Of a stretch of 64,000 bases of DNA, positions 11,727 to 23,376 are shown in pieces. The translations under genes and the position numbers were made by a program. Positions within the stretch are counted from its first letter, which is position 1; each line of letters opens with the position of its first letter. Location of the stretch: NCBI GenBank assembly GCA_029532415.1, contig JAQOTA010000022.1, positions 248,001 to 312,000 of the forward strand, written 5' to 3'. Under the pieces are notes generated by a model. That model was not told the DNA's origin. It worked only from the letters and a program-made list of their open reading frames with translations, and did no database searches. The stretch comes from Marasmius tenuissimus. Taxonomy: Eukaryota; Basidiomycota; Agaricomycetes; Agaricales; Marasmiaceae.

Positions 11727-13491
11727 TCAACGCCTATTAATATCCTGGTCAGCCAAGTGCAATACACCATATGCACTTTCTTCGACCACATACCAGGTAA
11801 AATGCTCCAACCCCGCTGTGTCACTGAACGACCCTCCAACCTCACCCACTGTACAGGCTGCAAACGCCTGATACGATTCAGGATACAGAGCGAAAGAATC
11901 ACAATGCCCTATGTCGCCTGAATGAAAGCATGTTTCAGCTACCAAACCACAGCACGAATGAAAGGAAAATAACATACCAGTGACACAATCGGAGGCTGAA
12001 ATTGTCGAGGCTGCAGCTACGCCTTGAAATTCTCCAAAGGAACCGAACGGTTCGGCACTGGAAGACAAAGATACACTGGCTTCAATCGGCGGATGGTCGT
12101 CCCAGGGCCCATCGCCAAACAGACTCGCACATGGTCCTGTGAATGCGGTAACCGGTACATTCCCAGAAGATATAGCGTCCTCGGCGGGACCTTTTCGAGG
12201 TCGTACGGGTCGAATCATCTTTTCTCCACGTCGATTTTTCCCCCGTGTCCCTTCACTTGTACAACGGCGATTTTTTCTAGGGCGTTTATCACCGCCCCGT
12301 CTTCTGATAGTTGGATCATATAGGCATACGTCGAATCTTGACCGACATGGTCCACAGGTTGGCAAACATCCATCACACCTACTTCTTCTCCCTACGTTCA
12401 TGAGTTAAACACGGTTGAGAACTAGCACTGGCACTGAGCTTCACTCACTGCGACAACCATTACACGCGGTCTTGATCCTCAAACAGGACGCTTGAGGAAA
12501 TTCCGACCCGCTGACTTCCAGTGCTCGAACGGCAAAAGACTCTGACAAAATTGAAACGTCTGCTTGCTCATGACTGGCGAGTTCTCCGGCACCCCTGATA
12601 ACATTGTGATCTCCGACCGTTACCGGTAGAAAAGGTTCCACCGCGACAGTGTTTTCCTGGACAACAGCCTTCAAAGTACCGACGGACTCAGCACCCAAAA
12701 ACTGTCCACGGAATGACGGAAACACGGAACCGTCGCCGCCCTCCGCCACAGGAACTGACTGGCTCTTCCTCGATCCTGAAACAACTTCGTATCCAGAAAA
12801 AAAAATCAATTCTTGACTTCTAAAAATCATGAAATGGACGCACGACGCCTTGACAACCTATTGTCTCCCATATGTCTTACTACTCGTGAACCGTTCGGTA
12901 CGCCGCTTTGCCTCGCGACAGACTCCACCGGCTCTATTTCAATCTGGGAGTGGTCGCGAGCATACAGCAACCCTGTAGTATAAATGTAACTATCCGAGTG
13001 CGATGGAAGAACAGTCAATGCTCCATCATCAGTCCGCGACCCAATAGTCGGAAATGTTTCATGGTCTGCAACATCCACATGGGACAATTGCTGTTGTGGC
13101 ACTTGAGCTTGATGTCCAAACTCGTGTACTGGGTACTTCATTGCAGTCGCCGCCGGAAACGAAACTGCCCCCGGATTCTGAAACCATGGCCCAGCCAAAG
13201 AGACTGAAGTAAATGTTGAACTGGACGGGAAGCCTACTGCTCTGTTGCTGTCGCCGACAACGGACCGATACTTCAACTCGTCTTCCATTGCCTCTACACA
13301 ACGACCATCCAAATCATCACTCCTATCCCCACAATCGGGAAGGACCACTTCCTGAGTGCCGATAGACGAGAACGTTTCTCTCCACGATCGACCGCTGCAA
13401 ATAGACGGATCCAGACTAAGACAACTTGAACTGTCCGAACGATGGTTGTAAACAAAGTCGTTGGTAGATCGAAGATGCATGCTGATCTCCA
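11727..13491 (-). CDS. Zn(II)2Cys6 fungal transcription factor
   Basis: After removing an intron at about 12434-12385, the protein reads ACNGCRRRRSRCDGC, then PTCGPCRSRFDVCLYDP. All six cysteines of a Zn2Cys6 binuclear cluster are present with proper spacing, followed by a basic RRRGGDKRPRKNRR segment typical of agaric members. Such clusters bind CGG half-sites in the nucleus. The cluster is unusually central: about 200 or more serine-rich residues (13491-12490) precede it. A clean 60-bp intron lies at 11918-11977 (gtatgt...attcag). The join around 12830 could not be resolved, because the N-terminal frame ends TCATGA and the next frame is offset by one base. The start (ATG at 13491) is therefore tentative and the upstream half might belong to another exon set. 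I saw no fungal_trans middle homology domain. Confidence 0.65.
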
Positions 13492-13816
13492 TTACAGACG
13501 TATGCCTGATGGTGAGATGAAAGACAACCAACCACGCTGCCACACAAAGATTCACTGGATACAGCGAATCAATGCGCAAGTCCAACGACGTTGCCGAAGC
13601 GAAGAAATAAGCCGTTCCTTCACATTCCAGGGGAGCCTGTCGGACATTATCCCACGATGGAACTTACTAGGACTTACCATACAGTTACTGTGAGACTTGC
13701 AATAGATCACTCCATCCCAACGCCAGGAACTATGCTGTAATATGAATGACACAAGTCCATGAAGATAAATAATACATGCGACGTACAACGAAAGCTGAGC
13801 CAAATCATATTACGAG
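13492..13816. other. Short intergenic region
   Basis: This region lies between the start of the Zn2Cys6 gene and the 3' end of the next minus-strand gene. A possible 5'UTR intron of the transcription factor ends at about 13508 (catcag on the minus strand). Nothing else was recognised. Confidence 0.3.
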
Positions 13817-16800
13817 TTATAACAATTTGTATTCGCCTTCAAGGAACACACGAGCGAGCAACTGATTCTCTTTTACGATCTTCGGAACCAACGCGTTGTA
13901 TCGCATAGCATCCCGCCAACGACTGGCCGATAATACGTCTGGTCCACCAGGCTCGCGACAGCTTCGCACCCGATGCTGGTACCACTTTTCGCAATCTTTC
14001 GACCAAAAACCTAGGTTGAGATTCGAACCATTGAAAGATGTGGGGCGCGGAAACCAAGATCGATGAGAAGAAAGATATTTTTCGTGACCATAATTCTGGA
14101 AATGATCTTTGCATCATCAGCGTTCAATAACGTGAATTTACCGACAAGAACTTACCAGTCCTCATATAATAAACACCGCAAACCAGGTCCTCTTCCTCCT
14201 CGGTTAAATAATCGTCCCAAAACCCTACTTGACCCTCCTCGAAGAAACATCTTCCGCTCGAGAACACCTCAGGCCCTTCAGGACCGCTGACAACAGCCTC
14301 TTCCGTGACGATCTCCTTTGCAATCCTGCCAACAACACCGCCTGCAGTTGCAGCTGCTCGGCCTTTTCCACCACGCAGGAATTCATTCCTAGCTGACTCG
14401 TAAGTGAGAAAGTCAGAAGCATCGGCGCGATACTTTCGTCGCATATATCCAAGTCGGGGTCCCCTGAAGTCCTCATCCTCAAACGACTCTCCCTTGGCCT
14501 CACTCTTCCTTTCGCCGTCATCCCGTACGACAGGCCCACGCAAAAGAGTATGAAACTTGACTCCTTCACGATAAAGAGCGCTCGCAGCATCGCTATACGC
14601 CGCCCCTGATTGCGTCCTGATGAGCCAAAGAACGAATACAGGGTCATCCACCAATATAGACAACGCGGCCTCCTCCCACTGAAGATGATAAGACTCCCGA
14701 TCCGATAGTAGACGAACGGAAATATCAAACGTCCAGGAAGACTTCCGCCGAATGAATGAGTCGGAAAGGTGGAGATCGAAAGACGGAATCCTGGAAGGAA
14801 CGGACCAAGGAAAGATGGTAGGATGGTCTCGTATCCTCTGAAGAAAACCCCGAAGTAACAACTGTAAACCCTCTTCGACTTCGTGTTCCTTGAACGACTG
14901 ATTTGCTGCATTGTCCGACCACCGCCCATTACCAAGAGCTTCCTGAGCGACGTTCCACTCAACTGAGATCGGGCTTTCAGCCAAATCGAAAGCATCTCCA
15001 GTAAACCCATATACCTCCCGTGCAACGCCAACAATACTGGACTGGAACTTCACTTCAACCTCGGGAAGACTGTTTTCGCCAGATAGAAGCTGATCTACAA
15101 CTTCCCTCGACGTAGGTACGACGTCAAGTCGAGGTTGCGCCGTCCTCGATGACGAACAAGATTCCACCTCCAGCGATTGACGACCTTCCTCCACGGTTAC
15201 TTCTTCCAGACCTTCGGGGTACATTAATTCGGGTGAAGCGACCCGTAGATGAACCTCATTCGACAAGACCGTGGTTGTGTTTCCTATCTCGTGCGAATTG
15301 AAATCCAACGACACATCCAACGCTGACCCTTCGAAAACCTCCAACACCTGAACGTCGACCATAGTGCTGCCGTCATGATGTTCTTCGGCGTCGTCGATAG
15401 ATCCGTCTTCATCGTAATCACCCCAGTCGCTACAAATATCCCAACAATTTTGAAATGCATCGTACCGCTTCTGCTCAAACCCATGCTCCGCCCACACCCT
15501 GGCTCCTTCACCACGCGACAACAACGTCCGAACCCGGAAATTGTGTTCTTCTCTTTCCCAATACCAAATCCGGGGGCCTTTCTTTCCCGGCTGAGGTTTC
15601 TTTTCCTGATCCTTCTGACGCTGCAACCGTTGCTGCCTATGCAGAAGACTCTCGTTCGCCATAAGTACTTGTTGCCTCTCGTGCTGCCGCCGAAGATAGG
15701 CTTCCACACTTTCACCACGTCTTTGCCCAGACATGACCTGAACGGGGATGGCCATTATTTCGTCTCCTACGTTGGAGGTATGAACCGCGCCCGCAACCGT
15801 TAGATGTGGATTGAGGAGAGCCCCCGAGCCAACAGCGCGATGAAGACGTGCGATGTCGCTATTGCTAGGAGACTGCCGATAGAATTCGACATATCTTTCA
15901 TCTGACCGGACAGCCCAATATCTATAATCTGCATCCGGAGCAGTAATAGGTGACCCAGATAATTCGTCCAGTCGCCCCCAGAATATGCAGATCGGCATGT
16001 TGACGCGTTTGAGATGCCAATACCAGTCGGGACAGCCGTTCTGTCTACCGTCGAGAATAGTGCCGACCCTGAGCACACCATCATCGGCGACAAAAGAATG
16101 CAGCAGCTCGATCATCCAAGTCCTATGTTGGGTTTGGCCCTCCTCAGAGTAGTCGTTCTCCACTCGCAAAGAGGACAACCAATCAAACGCGATGCCCTCC
16201 TTCTTGCACCGCTCATGCCTATACTGGCACCAAAATACCAACATCGAGCACATGGCAATGAGGGGGAAAAACGAATCCCTCGTTCGGGCGGCCATCCGCT
16301 GAACATTGGAATACGTTCCTTCAAATGTCAAATACCCAGAACGGGCAGGATACGGCCACACCTGGAACGTATTGGAAACCAAAGAGGCGGGTGGATCTCC
16401 TAAAACCTGCAACTGCTTCGCCATATTTTTCAGCCACCGTTCCAGAACGTCCCACGCAGCAGCGACCTTCTCATCAAGGCGATGTTTTCCAAAAGGGACC
16501 CGCATCGTAGGAAATTCGCCATACCGATGCGCCAGAACTCTAAAAGCAGGGTGCTGTCGCAAGACGATGTCGAACCTCGGAATAAAAGGCAGGTAAGGGC
16601 GATCCGGATCGAACCAATGCAACTGCTTAGCACCAAAAATGCTGTCAGGGTTGTCCGAAGAGATGCCGCGCTGGGGACGGATATATGTCGGCGGCTTTGA
16701 TTGAGGGTGGTACACCCAAGTGAAAACCTTGTACCCTTTTGTATCCTTCACGAGAAAACACTTCAAATCTTCGTCGTAATGGACTACATCTTCGACGTCC

Positions 16801-16858
16801 TTCGGATCCTGCAACCAGATAAAGCTAAGACCATTGCACTTCACGAAAAACTTACCAT
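13817..16858 (-). CDS. Large agaric-specific protein of unknown function (981 aa)
   Basis: Three exons fit by splice signal and phase: 16858-16856 (only the ATG), 16808-14156 and 14106-13817, with introns of 47 and 49 bp, giving 981 residues. The N-terminus (DVEDVVHYDEDLKCFLV), the block WFDPDRPYLPFIPRFDIVLRQH and the C-terminal HRSWFPRPTSFNGS...LGFWSKDCEKWYQ segment match my recollection of a large family repeated in mushroom genomes; its function is unknown. There is a charged, glutamine-rich coiled stretch near residues 420-450 (RRQHERQQVL) and an acidic middle (about 515-545). No signal peptide or catalytic motif was seen. The ATG-only first exon is inferred because the upstream frame changes phase at a typical GTAAGT...TTGCAG intron. 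The Zn2Cys6 gene lies downstream on the same strand. Confidence 0.7.
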
Positions 16859-17489
16859 AATCCCCCCAAACGAAATATTTAACTGGCCGATAACCAGTCA
16901 CCAGGAGACTGGCGACTGAACGTGCCTGAGAAAAGATAAAACAAAGTGCACCGGACAATACGAGACAGATGACTGAGTACTGAGAAGTAAATGGTTATCA
17001 AGCCGTGTGGCTAATCCTTCTGTTATATGACCACGAACAGAGGCAAGTGAACGCTCGGTCAAAGCAACGCGGCAACTAAAGAAAACTCAACAGCACCGCC
17101 ACATTACACGTGGTTCTCAATTGACATGACGTTACAACTCCTTCACGACCACTGTGCTAAGCGCCAAGCCTCCACAAACACACCGAGACAACCATATGCT
17201 CAGCACATATGCGAAAATTCATGGAAAAATATCCCTGTCGTAGACTCAAGTCTTCAACTTACGCCAAGTTCCACTTACCGCTACATATGCTTATACACTG
17301 GTGAGGGAACCCAATACCTCGAAACGAGTACTACCGCTAAAACTGCTCACTTGTTTTAAAGACCCACACCCTATACACTTTGTTGTCCACCTCCCATATA
17401 ACACAACTACAATCACGTCTCAAATACACATTACATTCAATTTCACTTGTATCATCAACCGAACAAAACCTTTCGCTCCCACAACCGTA
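16859..17489. other. Intergenic, nothing recognised
   Basis: This AT-leaning region holds the presumed promoter of the 981-residue protein and the 3' flank of the next minus-strand gene. No supported coding frame or repeat was seen. Confidence 0.3.
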
Positions 17490-18206
17490 TCACTCCCTTG
17501 AACTCTCCATATCCTTCAACCTGCGCAGCCTTTTGCTTTTCCGTCCCTCCCGACAAATACCATCCTCGCCGAAACCTACAAATCGTCGACGCTTGCGCGT
17601 CGTACTACCGACCATACCCTCTCCATCAACTGCACCTTGAGAGGTTCCCGATTCATGAGAATCCGAGGTCCCCACAAACGACCCCATCCGTTCCAGATGG
17701 TCAGATTCAGAATCAGAATAAATACAATTCCACCGTTGACCTACGCCTTTTCTTTTACTTGACGAGACGACTCCTACTGAGGGAGATGAAGAACGCTCCG
17801 ACGACTTTCTGGCGCTCTCTAAATCACCACTACCGCTAGAGCGCCCACACTGACCTGCATAGGGCAAAAAATACAATCAGACACGAGTGCACCTAATACT
17901 TCGGACTTCTAGACATAACCAACCTAGAAATGCTTCGGGTTCTGGACCGTCGTCACCAAAACTCGATGCAGTTCCCATTGAATCAGATGACTCTTCCTCG
18001 TCACTTGCAACCTCCACCTCTTCCTCCCACTCGACCTCGTTATCGGAAACAACGAAACCATCACACAGGTACCCGTTCTCGTCAACATCCCCCCCTTCTG
18101 ACTCTGATAGACCATAAACCCCCTCCAGTCTATCATCTCCAACAACATCTTCCAACTCAAAGCCGTCGTCACCTCCTCCGACAATGTATCGGTCAATTAC
18201 ATGCAT
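17490..18206 (-). CDS. Acidic then basic low-complexity protein, probably nuclear
   Basis: Two exons, 18206-17924 and 17854-17490, join in phase over a 69-bp intron and give 215 residues. The first half is strongly acidic (ENGYLCDGFVVSDNEVEW, then an EEEVEVASDEEESSD run); the GFVVSDNE-type motif is common in acidic patches of fungal nuclear proteins. The second half is serine-rich with KRKGVGQR, TRKRRRF and RKSKRLRRLK, which look like nuclear localisation signals. There is no catalytic domain. It could be the N-terminal part of a longer chromatin or RING protein that lost its C-terminus, since a RING gene and a FACT relic lie next to it. Function unknown. Confidence 0.5.
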
Positions 18207-18584
18207 CTATATCGCCTAGCGTACACGTACTGCAATTAGAACCAGAACTGCGAAGGCGAAGGATTGGAAGAACTTCCGAAAACGAGAATGATTTGTGACA
18301 GAGCCAGCGCACCCCCAACAACCGTCTTATACCTTACAGACCTGCCGAGTCTTGGCTCTCATCACTAATCACCTTCCGCGGACTCCATGCACGAATCACC
18401 TTGCCATGCTAGACAAGATACATTCTCGTCCCCAGTAAACCTCCAAACACACATGTCGCACCCGTTACGCCCCACCTTATATCCTGAATCATTCCATTGC
18501 AACATCAAACACAGACAATCAGACAAGAACTTCCCAACATCAACACACGAACACAAATCGACTTAATGACCTCTATATAAATCT
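18207..18584. other. Intergenic between divergent units
   Basis: This region lies between the acidic-protein start (minus strand) and the Pob3-like relic (plus strand). No supported coding frame or repeat was seen. Confidence 0.3.
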
Positions 18585-19709
18585 TCCAGAAATTCCGTAT
18601 CGCTGCGAGTGGAATGGCGAGGAAGAAGTTGGATTCAGAAGGAATCACGTCTAGGGCGGCGTCAGGTTCAAGTTCGAACAGTGATACATGTCTCTCGGGA
18701 TTTTCATTTAAGGGTTGAAAATGGGAAATGAACAACGGAAGGATACATTCGATAGCTTCGCGCCAGAGGTGCGCCCAGACAATTTGTCACCGAAAATATG
18801 GCCTCATTTCTCTTTCTAGGACCACGATGGGCTAACTACGCTTCACAAGAACCACTTCTCAGTCACACTTGAAACACGAGCAATCTCCCTCACAGGTTGG
18901 AATTGGGATGTGACCGATTTCCAAAGCGCGTTGCTGACTACCAGGAAAATGACTCACAAACAATAACAAGGCAGAACCTCGTAGAACCTCGTTTTCACCG
19001 CCTCTGACAAAACCGCATTCGAACTTCCCCTCCAGCATGTGGTCAATTCCAACATAGCAGGGAAAACCAACGTCTCACTCGACCGCGCTTCACCGCCCAC
19101 TTCATCGAAAAAGGGTGGCGACAAAATGATGAAGATACGCTTATACGAACCTGGATCGATATCAAAATTCAAGGGGTCAGACGACATTCGACTTAAAGAT
19201 CATTACGCGTAACGGCACCAACCTCGCCTTCACAAAAGTCAACAAGGACGGACACGAGCCCACGGAGTCCTATTTCAAGAAGAAGATTCGCCTCAAGAAC
19301 AAGATGTCGGCGGGTGCGAAGTTGTTGGCTGTGGCATTTGCCGATGATGACGACGAAGACGATGGAGACATGATAAACATCAGCTCGGGCAGCAACCGAC
19401 CGGTGAACTCCAGCCACGTCGGACAATGATGAAGACAGTGAAGAGGACGGTCCGCATTTTCTGTCCTTCGGTCGGATGTTGATCGAACTCAACCCCTTTT
19501 GTTGCAGAGGAGTTCGAAGCTTGCCCTTCCGATTCAGGTTCTCCCAATGAGTCCAACTCATCGAAAGGAGGTGCAGCAACAGCCTGCAAATGAGGGTAAT
19601 GCAGATCACGACGTGGAAGAGAGACGCCATGGACGTGGACGACAAACCGAACCCAAAACCAAAACCAAAGAGAACACGAAGGGATGAGAACAACCAAAAA
19701 AAGTCGGAC
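18585..19709 (+). pseudogene. Decayed, internally deleted Pob3/SSRP1 (FACT subunit)
   Basis: Fragments in all three plus frames appear in the order of Pob3/SSRP1, the histone-chaperone subunit of FACT. KFRIAASGMARKKL lies near 18590. KDTFDSFAPE is followed by a 51-bp intron (18769-18819), then DHDGLTTLHKNHFSVTLE and LTGWNWDVTDFQ. From 18985 comes KTAFELPLQHVVNSNIAGKT. At about 19190 the sequence jumps to FDLKIITRNGTNLAFTKVNK, then an acidic tail (DNDEDSEEDG, SDSGSPNESNSSKGG) and a basic end (KPNPKPKPKRTR). The middle of the protein, including most of the double-PH region, is absent. Frames change at least three times and stops intervene, so this is a relic and not the cell's working Pob3, which should be elsewhere in the genome. 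Confidence 0.8.
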
Positions 19710-20687
19710 TAACGGTTTCTTGGACACTTCGCTTTTTCGTCGTCATGTTGTCCATGTATCTATCATTTTTTTCTCTGTGTTATCTACTTGGCGTTACTAG
19801 TTTTCTTTCGACCAGGTTCCGTATCATACTTTGACTCTCACGAACATGACTTGTAATTCAACATTGTCAGCAAGTGCCACGAGAAAGCAACCAACGGTTC
19901 ACTTGAAAGCCTTTCTCAGCCCGCCTCAAGAAACTTAACGAAAACATGATCGACTACGTGACGGATTTGTGCAGTCCCTATGACGACAAAGTCAGAAACC
20001 TAGTCTCCTAAGGAGATCACACATAGGAATGACTCGGGAAAACTCGCGGGGCATGTATTGCTGAGAGTTAATGACAAGTGAACGTACGAGCATACTGATG
20101 CGTGATACTTGAGAAAACTACGACGGCTACAAGTCCGAATACCTGAAAACATATCAAATCTGTTTCAACGTGAAAAGCACATAGTCCAGCGATCCTACAC
20201 AAGACACCCGGAGCACGACCTTCGAGGTGCAAGTCCTGGGTGGGCGCCCCAACTGAACGACGCGTGTCTTTATTACCTCGTGACACAACGCGTTGGATTC
20301 GCCAACTCGCTTTGACCGTGAGAAGACGCCCTCTCTCTACCCACAACAACGAAGAAACTCACCACTTGGCACTTACAATTCCGCGGCAATCACCTTACAA
20401 ACCATACAAACAAAATACGCGTACAATCATAGACTGAGCGGCCTGCATTGTTATAAACATCACGAATTTTTGCTGTAAGTCTCTCTGCGCCACTAACTCC
20501 CCGTACCTGCTGCCGCCACATCCATCCTTGCCTTTCCAATTCCTCCACAAACTGACTCAAATTAAGATCGATCGTACGCAGGGGGGATCTATAAATGTTC
20601 TCCAGTGTTAAACACCGATGAACCGTGACTGAATCCGACTGATTCCCTTCTTTTCGTCATGCTCATCTTCAAAAACCAGACAACTCC
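19710..20687. other. Intergenic, nothing recognised
   Basis: This stretch is the 3' flank of the Pob3-like relic and the promoter side of the RING gene. Short open frames overlap on both strands without domain content. Confidence 0.3.
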
Positions 20688-21367
20688 ATGTCACCCCAAG
20701 CTCATGATACGGATATCATCATCGAACCTTCGGAAAACGAAGCGATCGAAACAAATAACCCCGAGAAACGCATACAAAACAACCACAGCTTGGACCTGGA
20801 CCGACTGCAGGTTAGCCATTCCTTTTCAACAATTCAGCTCCATCCCGATTACAGTGTGGTGCCTAGGCGGAGAACGAACTCCTAAAAAGCCAGCTGACCG
20901 ATAAACAAGAATACCGAAGACAGCTTCTGCTAGCAAGACAGGAAACAAGGGCCGCCGAGGCTGCACAATTTTCCAGCGGGCGCCACTTGAAAGCCATGAG
21001 ACGAAGAGAAAAAAAAGCGGTACGTTATAGTGAAGAGCCTAAGGAAGCACGAGCTCATCGTCACATTGCAGAAGCTGCTGCAATCTCAACTCATCGACGA
21101 GCTCACCTGCCACATTTGTTCGACCTACATGTACAAGCCTCCACATACTCCTGTCGCGTGAGGGTCACATTCTTTGCTCTAACTTAACGCCTGAGACTTA
21201 CCTCCTTCAACTTAAGCTTCATTCCTTGCGGCCACACGTGCTGCCGCGACTGTGCAACAACTTGGCTGAAGAAGAAACTTTCCTGTCCAACATGTCAACG
21301 TCCGGCTGAACGGATCCCTCTTGAAATCTATCTCCTCAAGTCTATCGCGGCGGTAGCAAAAAGTTAA
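20688..21367 (+). CDS. Coiled-coil RING-finger protein with one apparent 1-nt frameshift
   Basis: Exon 1 (20688-20810) is followed by a 56-bp intron, exon 2 (20867-21157), a 59-bp intron (21158-21216) and exon 3 (21217-21367). Exon 2 encodes a basic coiled coil (ENELLKSQLTDKQEYRRQLL, then RRREKK). After an A8 run near 21009-21016 the frame is off by one; one adenine fewer would continue directly into KSLRKHELIVTLQKLL and the RING. The RING is complete across the second intron: CHIC, then PCGHTCCRDC and CPTC, a C3HC4 arrangement expected to bind two zincs and an E2 enzyme. It ends IYLLKSIAAVAKS. An in-frame A7 allele, a sequencing slip or true decay are all possible. It is likely a small E3 ubiquitin ligase if functional; substrate unknown. 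Confidence 0.65.
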
Positions 21368-23376
21368 ACCCTGCAGATTCCATTACAATGACCAGCAACG
21401 GTACGAATGTAGGCGCACGACGAATAGGCGTATACGGACGACTATCTTTTGAGTATGGTACTCCCTCCGACTTACTTATATGAAACACTATACCGGTCAG
21501 CAGTAATTGTAACATCACAACTGAACTCAATCACGCAATGAAGAACAAGTCGCCTTTGAAAGACGACTAATAGGAATTGATGGCTCTGCGAAGAACGACC
21601 TATAAACCATACAAACCCACAACTTTCTACGTGAATATATAATACAGTATAGGTCGCACAACGTTCCTCAGGTCACAATCCTGCGTCACATTGACAGTAA
21701 AAAGTGGTCAACTTGCCCAAACCTTCAATCGCAATGAGTGCACGTGACGCAAGGACAGGGCGAGAGGAAAGACGACGACTGGGAACCGCATGGTCGCAAT
21801 TCAATCACCCTGATGGCCGAGAAGCGGCGTCGAGAGCCAAGACAACAGTTCTCAATTGCGCGGAAAGACTGGGCTCGGCGTCCTGGAGTCGAACTGGGGC
21901 GCGAACTAGGCATCCGGCTGCGAACTGGAGGTCGAACTGGACGGAGAACTGAGAAGGATTGTAAGCGCCCGAAATCAAGCCGTGCGGCCATCAGGTTCTC
22001 CACGTGTTGGGCGCCTATTCGAGGTTGGGCTTGGCGCCGTTTGGCAGAATCGCATTTTCGTTTCCCATGGTAAAAACCCTTCTACTTCCTTACGTCAGTA
22101 GCGGGAAAATCAATGTTTTTTTATTGTTATCCTATCTTATCTGGCGAGCCGAACGGGGCCTCATTGGCGACAAAAAGCATAAAGTACCCTGTTATACCCT
22201 GGAACGAATATGAGCCAATATGAGAAGAGTGCACGGGGACCTTACGCATCAGGCTCGCATTCGGCAAGGAGATGGATGAATCCCACTCGATATGTATTAC
22301 TTACCCATTCCAACTGTGAGGGAAGACGTCGAGACATACCCTGGTCTCATCAAATGACTGTGAGGGTAGTAGGTAAGTACTTCTGGGAGACGTGCTGAAA
22401 GACGAGGATTGGTGGACTGTACAAGTTACTCCTACCATCAGAAGTCGGACAGTCTCGGGTAGCCTTGCACGGAGGTTCGAACTTTACTAGCAATTTCAGT
22501 CGAAAAGGGGAAAGTAATCAGGGACTTCAAGTGATACTATGCAAGTGACTGTGATATGCATGTGATATGCATCTGAGCTCCCTCAACCTTGAGTCTCAAA
22601 GTCTTCTTACATTCTATACGAGCGGGAGGAAGTGAATTGCTTCAAGACCTGTTGAAACCGGGGACCTTATAAGACCTCAACCTCAATATAATCAGTGAGA
22701 GTCGGGTACCTACCCTTGAGCAAAGACCAAATTTCAGGACCTATGGATGTTCGAGCTAACCATATTGAGGAAGTAGTCGCAGTGCCTCACGAGTGGCTGG
22801 AATGAATTGAATTTGAAGGAATTCTTCCCCGAATGAATGAATGCCGCGTATCAGGTTGTGGCACCGTATTCGGCGACCTAATGGCCAGACTCGCCCTGTA
22901 TCGCACAGCGTGCAACGTAGATTTTATTCGAGGCTCAAGAAACGAATTGAGTTGGATGGGGGGTATAGATCCAATGTAACTCTCACCGGTGGCTCCCCAG
23001 TTGGATCAGCTTCACTGTCTGGAACGTTCAAGATCAATGGTTCTGGGCATCACTATTTTTACAAACCGTACGAGGCTGTCATCCCAACCCGCGCAAACAC
23101 CGATGAATGTCTGGTGCCACCTTCGGAGACCTAAGAGCATTGAGGAGGAGGAGAAAATTGGTCACTGGTGGCAGCCGCGCACTGTCGATGCTTGCTGGTG
23201 GAGGTCAAAAGGCAGCCTGGAAGCGTGGGATAATTAACACGCACCTTTCTTCTGTACTACCATCATCACCGTTGTCGTGAATCTCACCTTCTCTTCCATT
23301 CTCATATCCTAGGGTTCAAGCTCTCCCTTCAACTCAGGCAGTGCCTCACTTTCTATCTTACTCTCGGTTCACCGGA
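21368..23376. other. Intergenic, no supported gene
   Basis: Short plus-strand frames at 21738-22073 (arginine-rich) and 22841-23237 have no recognisable domain. A tandem 11-bp duplication (TGTGATATGCA) lies at 22550-22571. The last 150 bp are the presumed promoter of the secreted protein that follows. Confidence 0.35.
22550..22571. repeat. Tandem 11-bp duplication
   Basis: TGTGATATGCA occurs twice head to tail. It is short and probably of no functional weight. Confidence 0.6.

Noticed and set aside
14020..14045. tRNA-like GGTTCGAATCTC on the minus strand
   Set aside because: It lies within a coding exon (FNGSNLNLG) and no acceptor or anticodon stems surround it.
14225..15034. Long alternative minus-strand frame of about 269 codons
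   Set aside because: It overlaps the 981-residue protein in another frame and lacks its conserved motifs; a shadow of the real exon.
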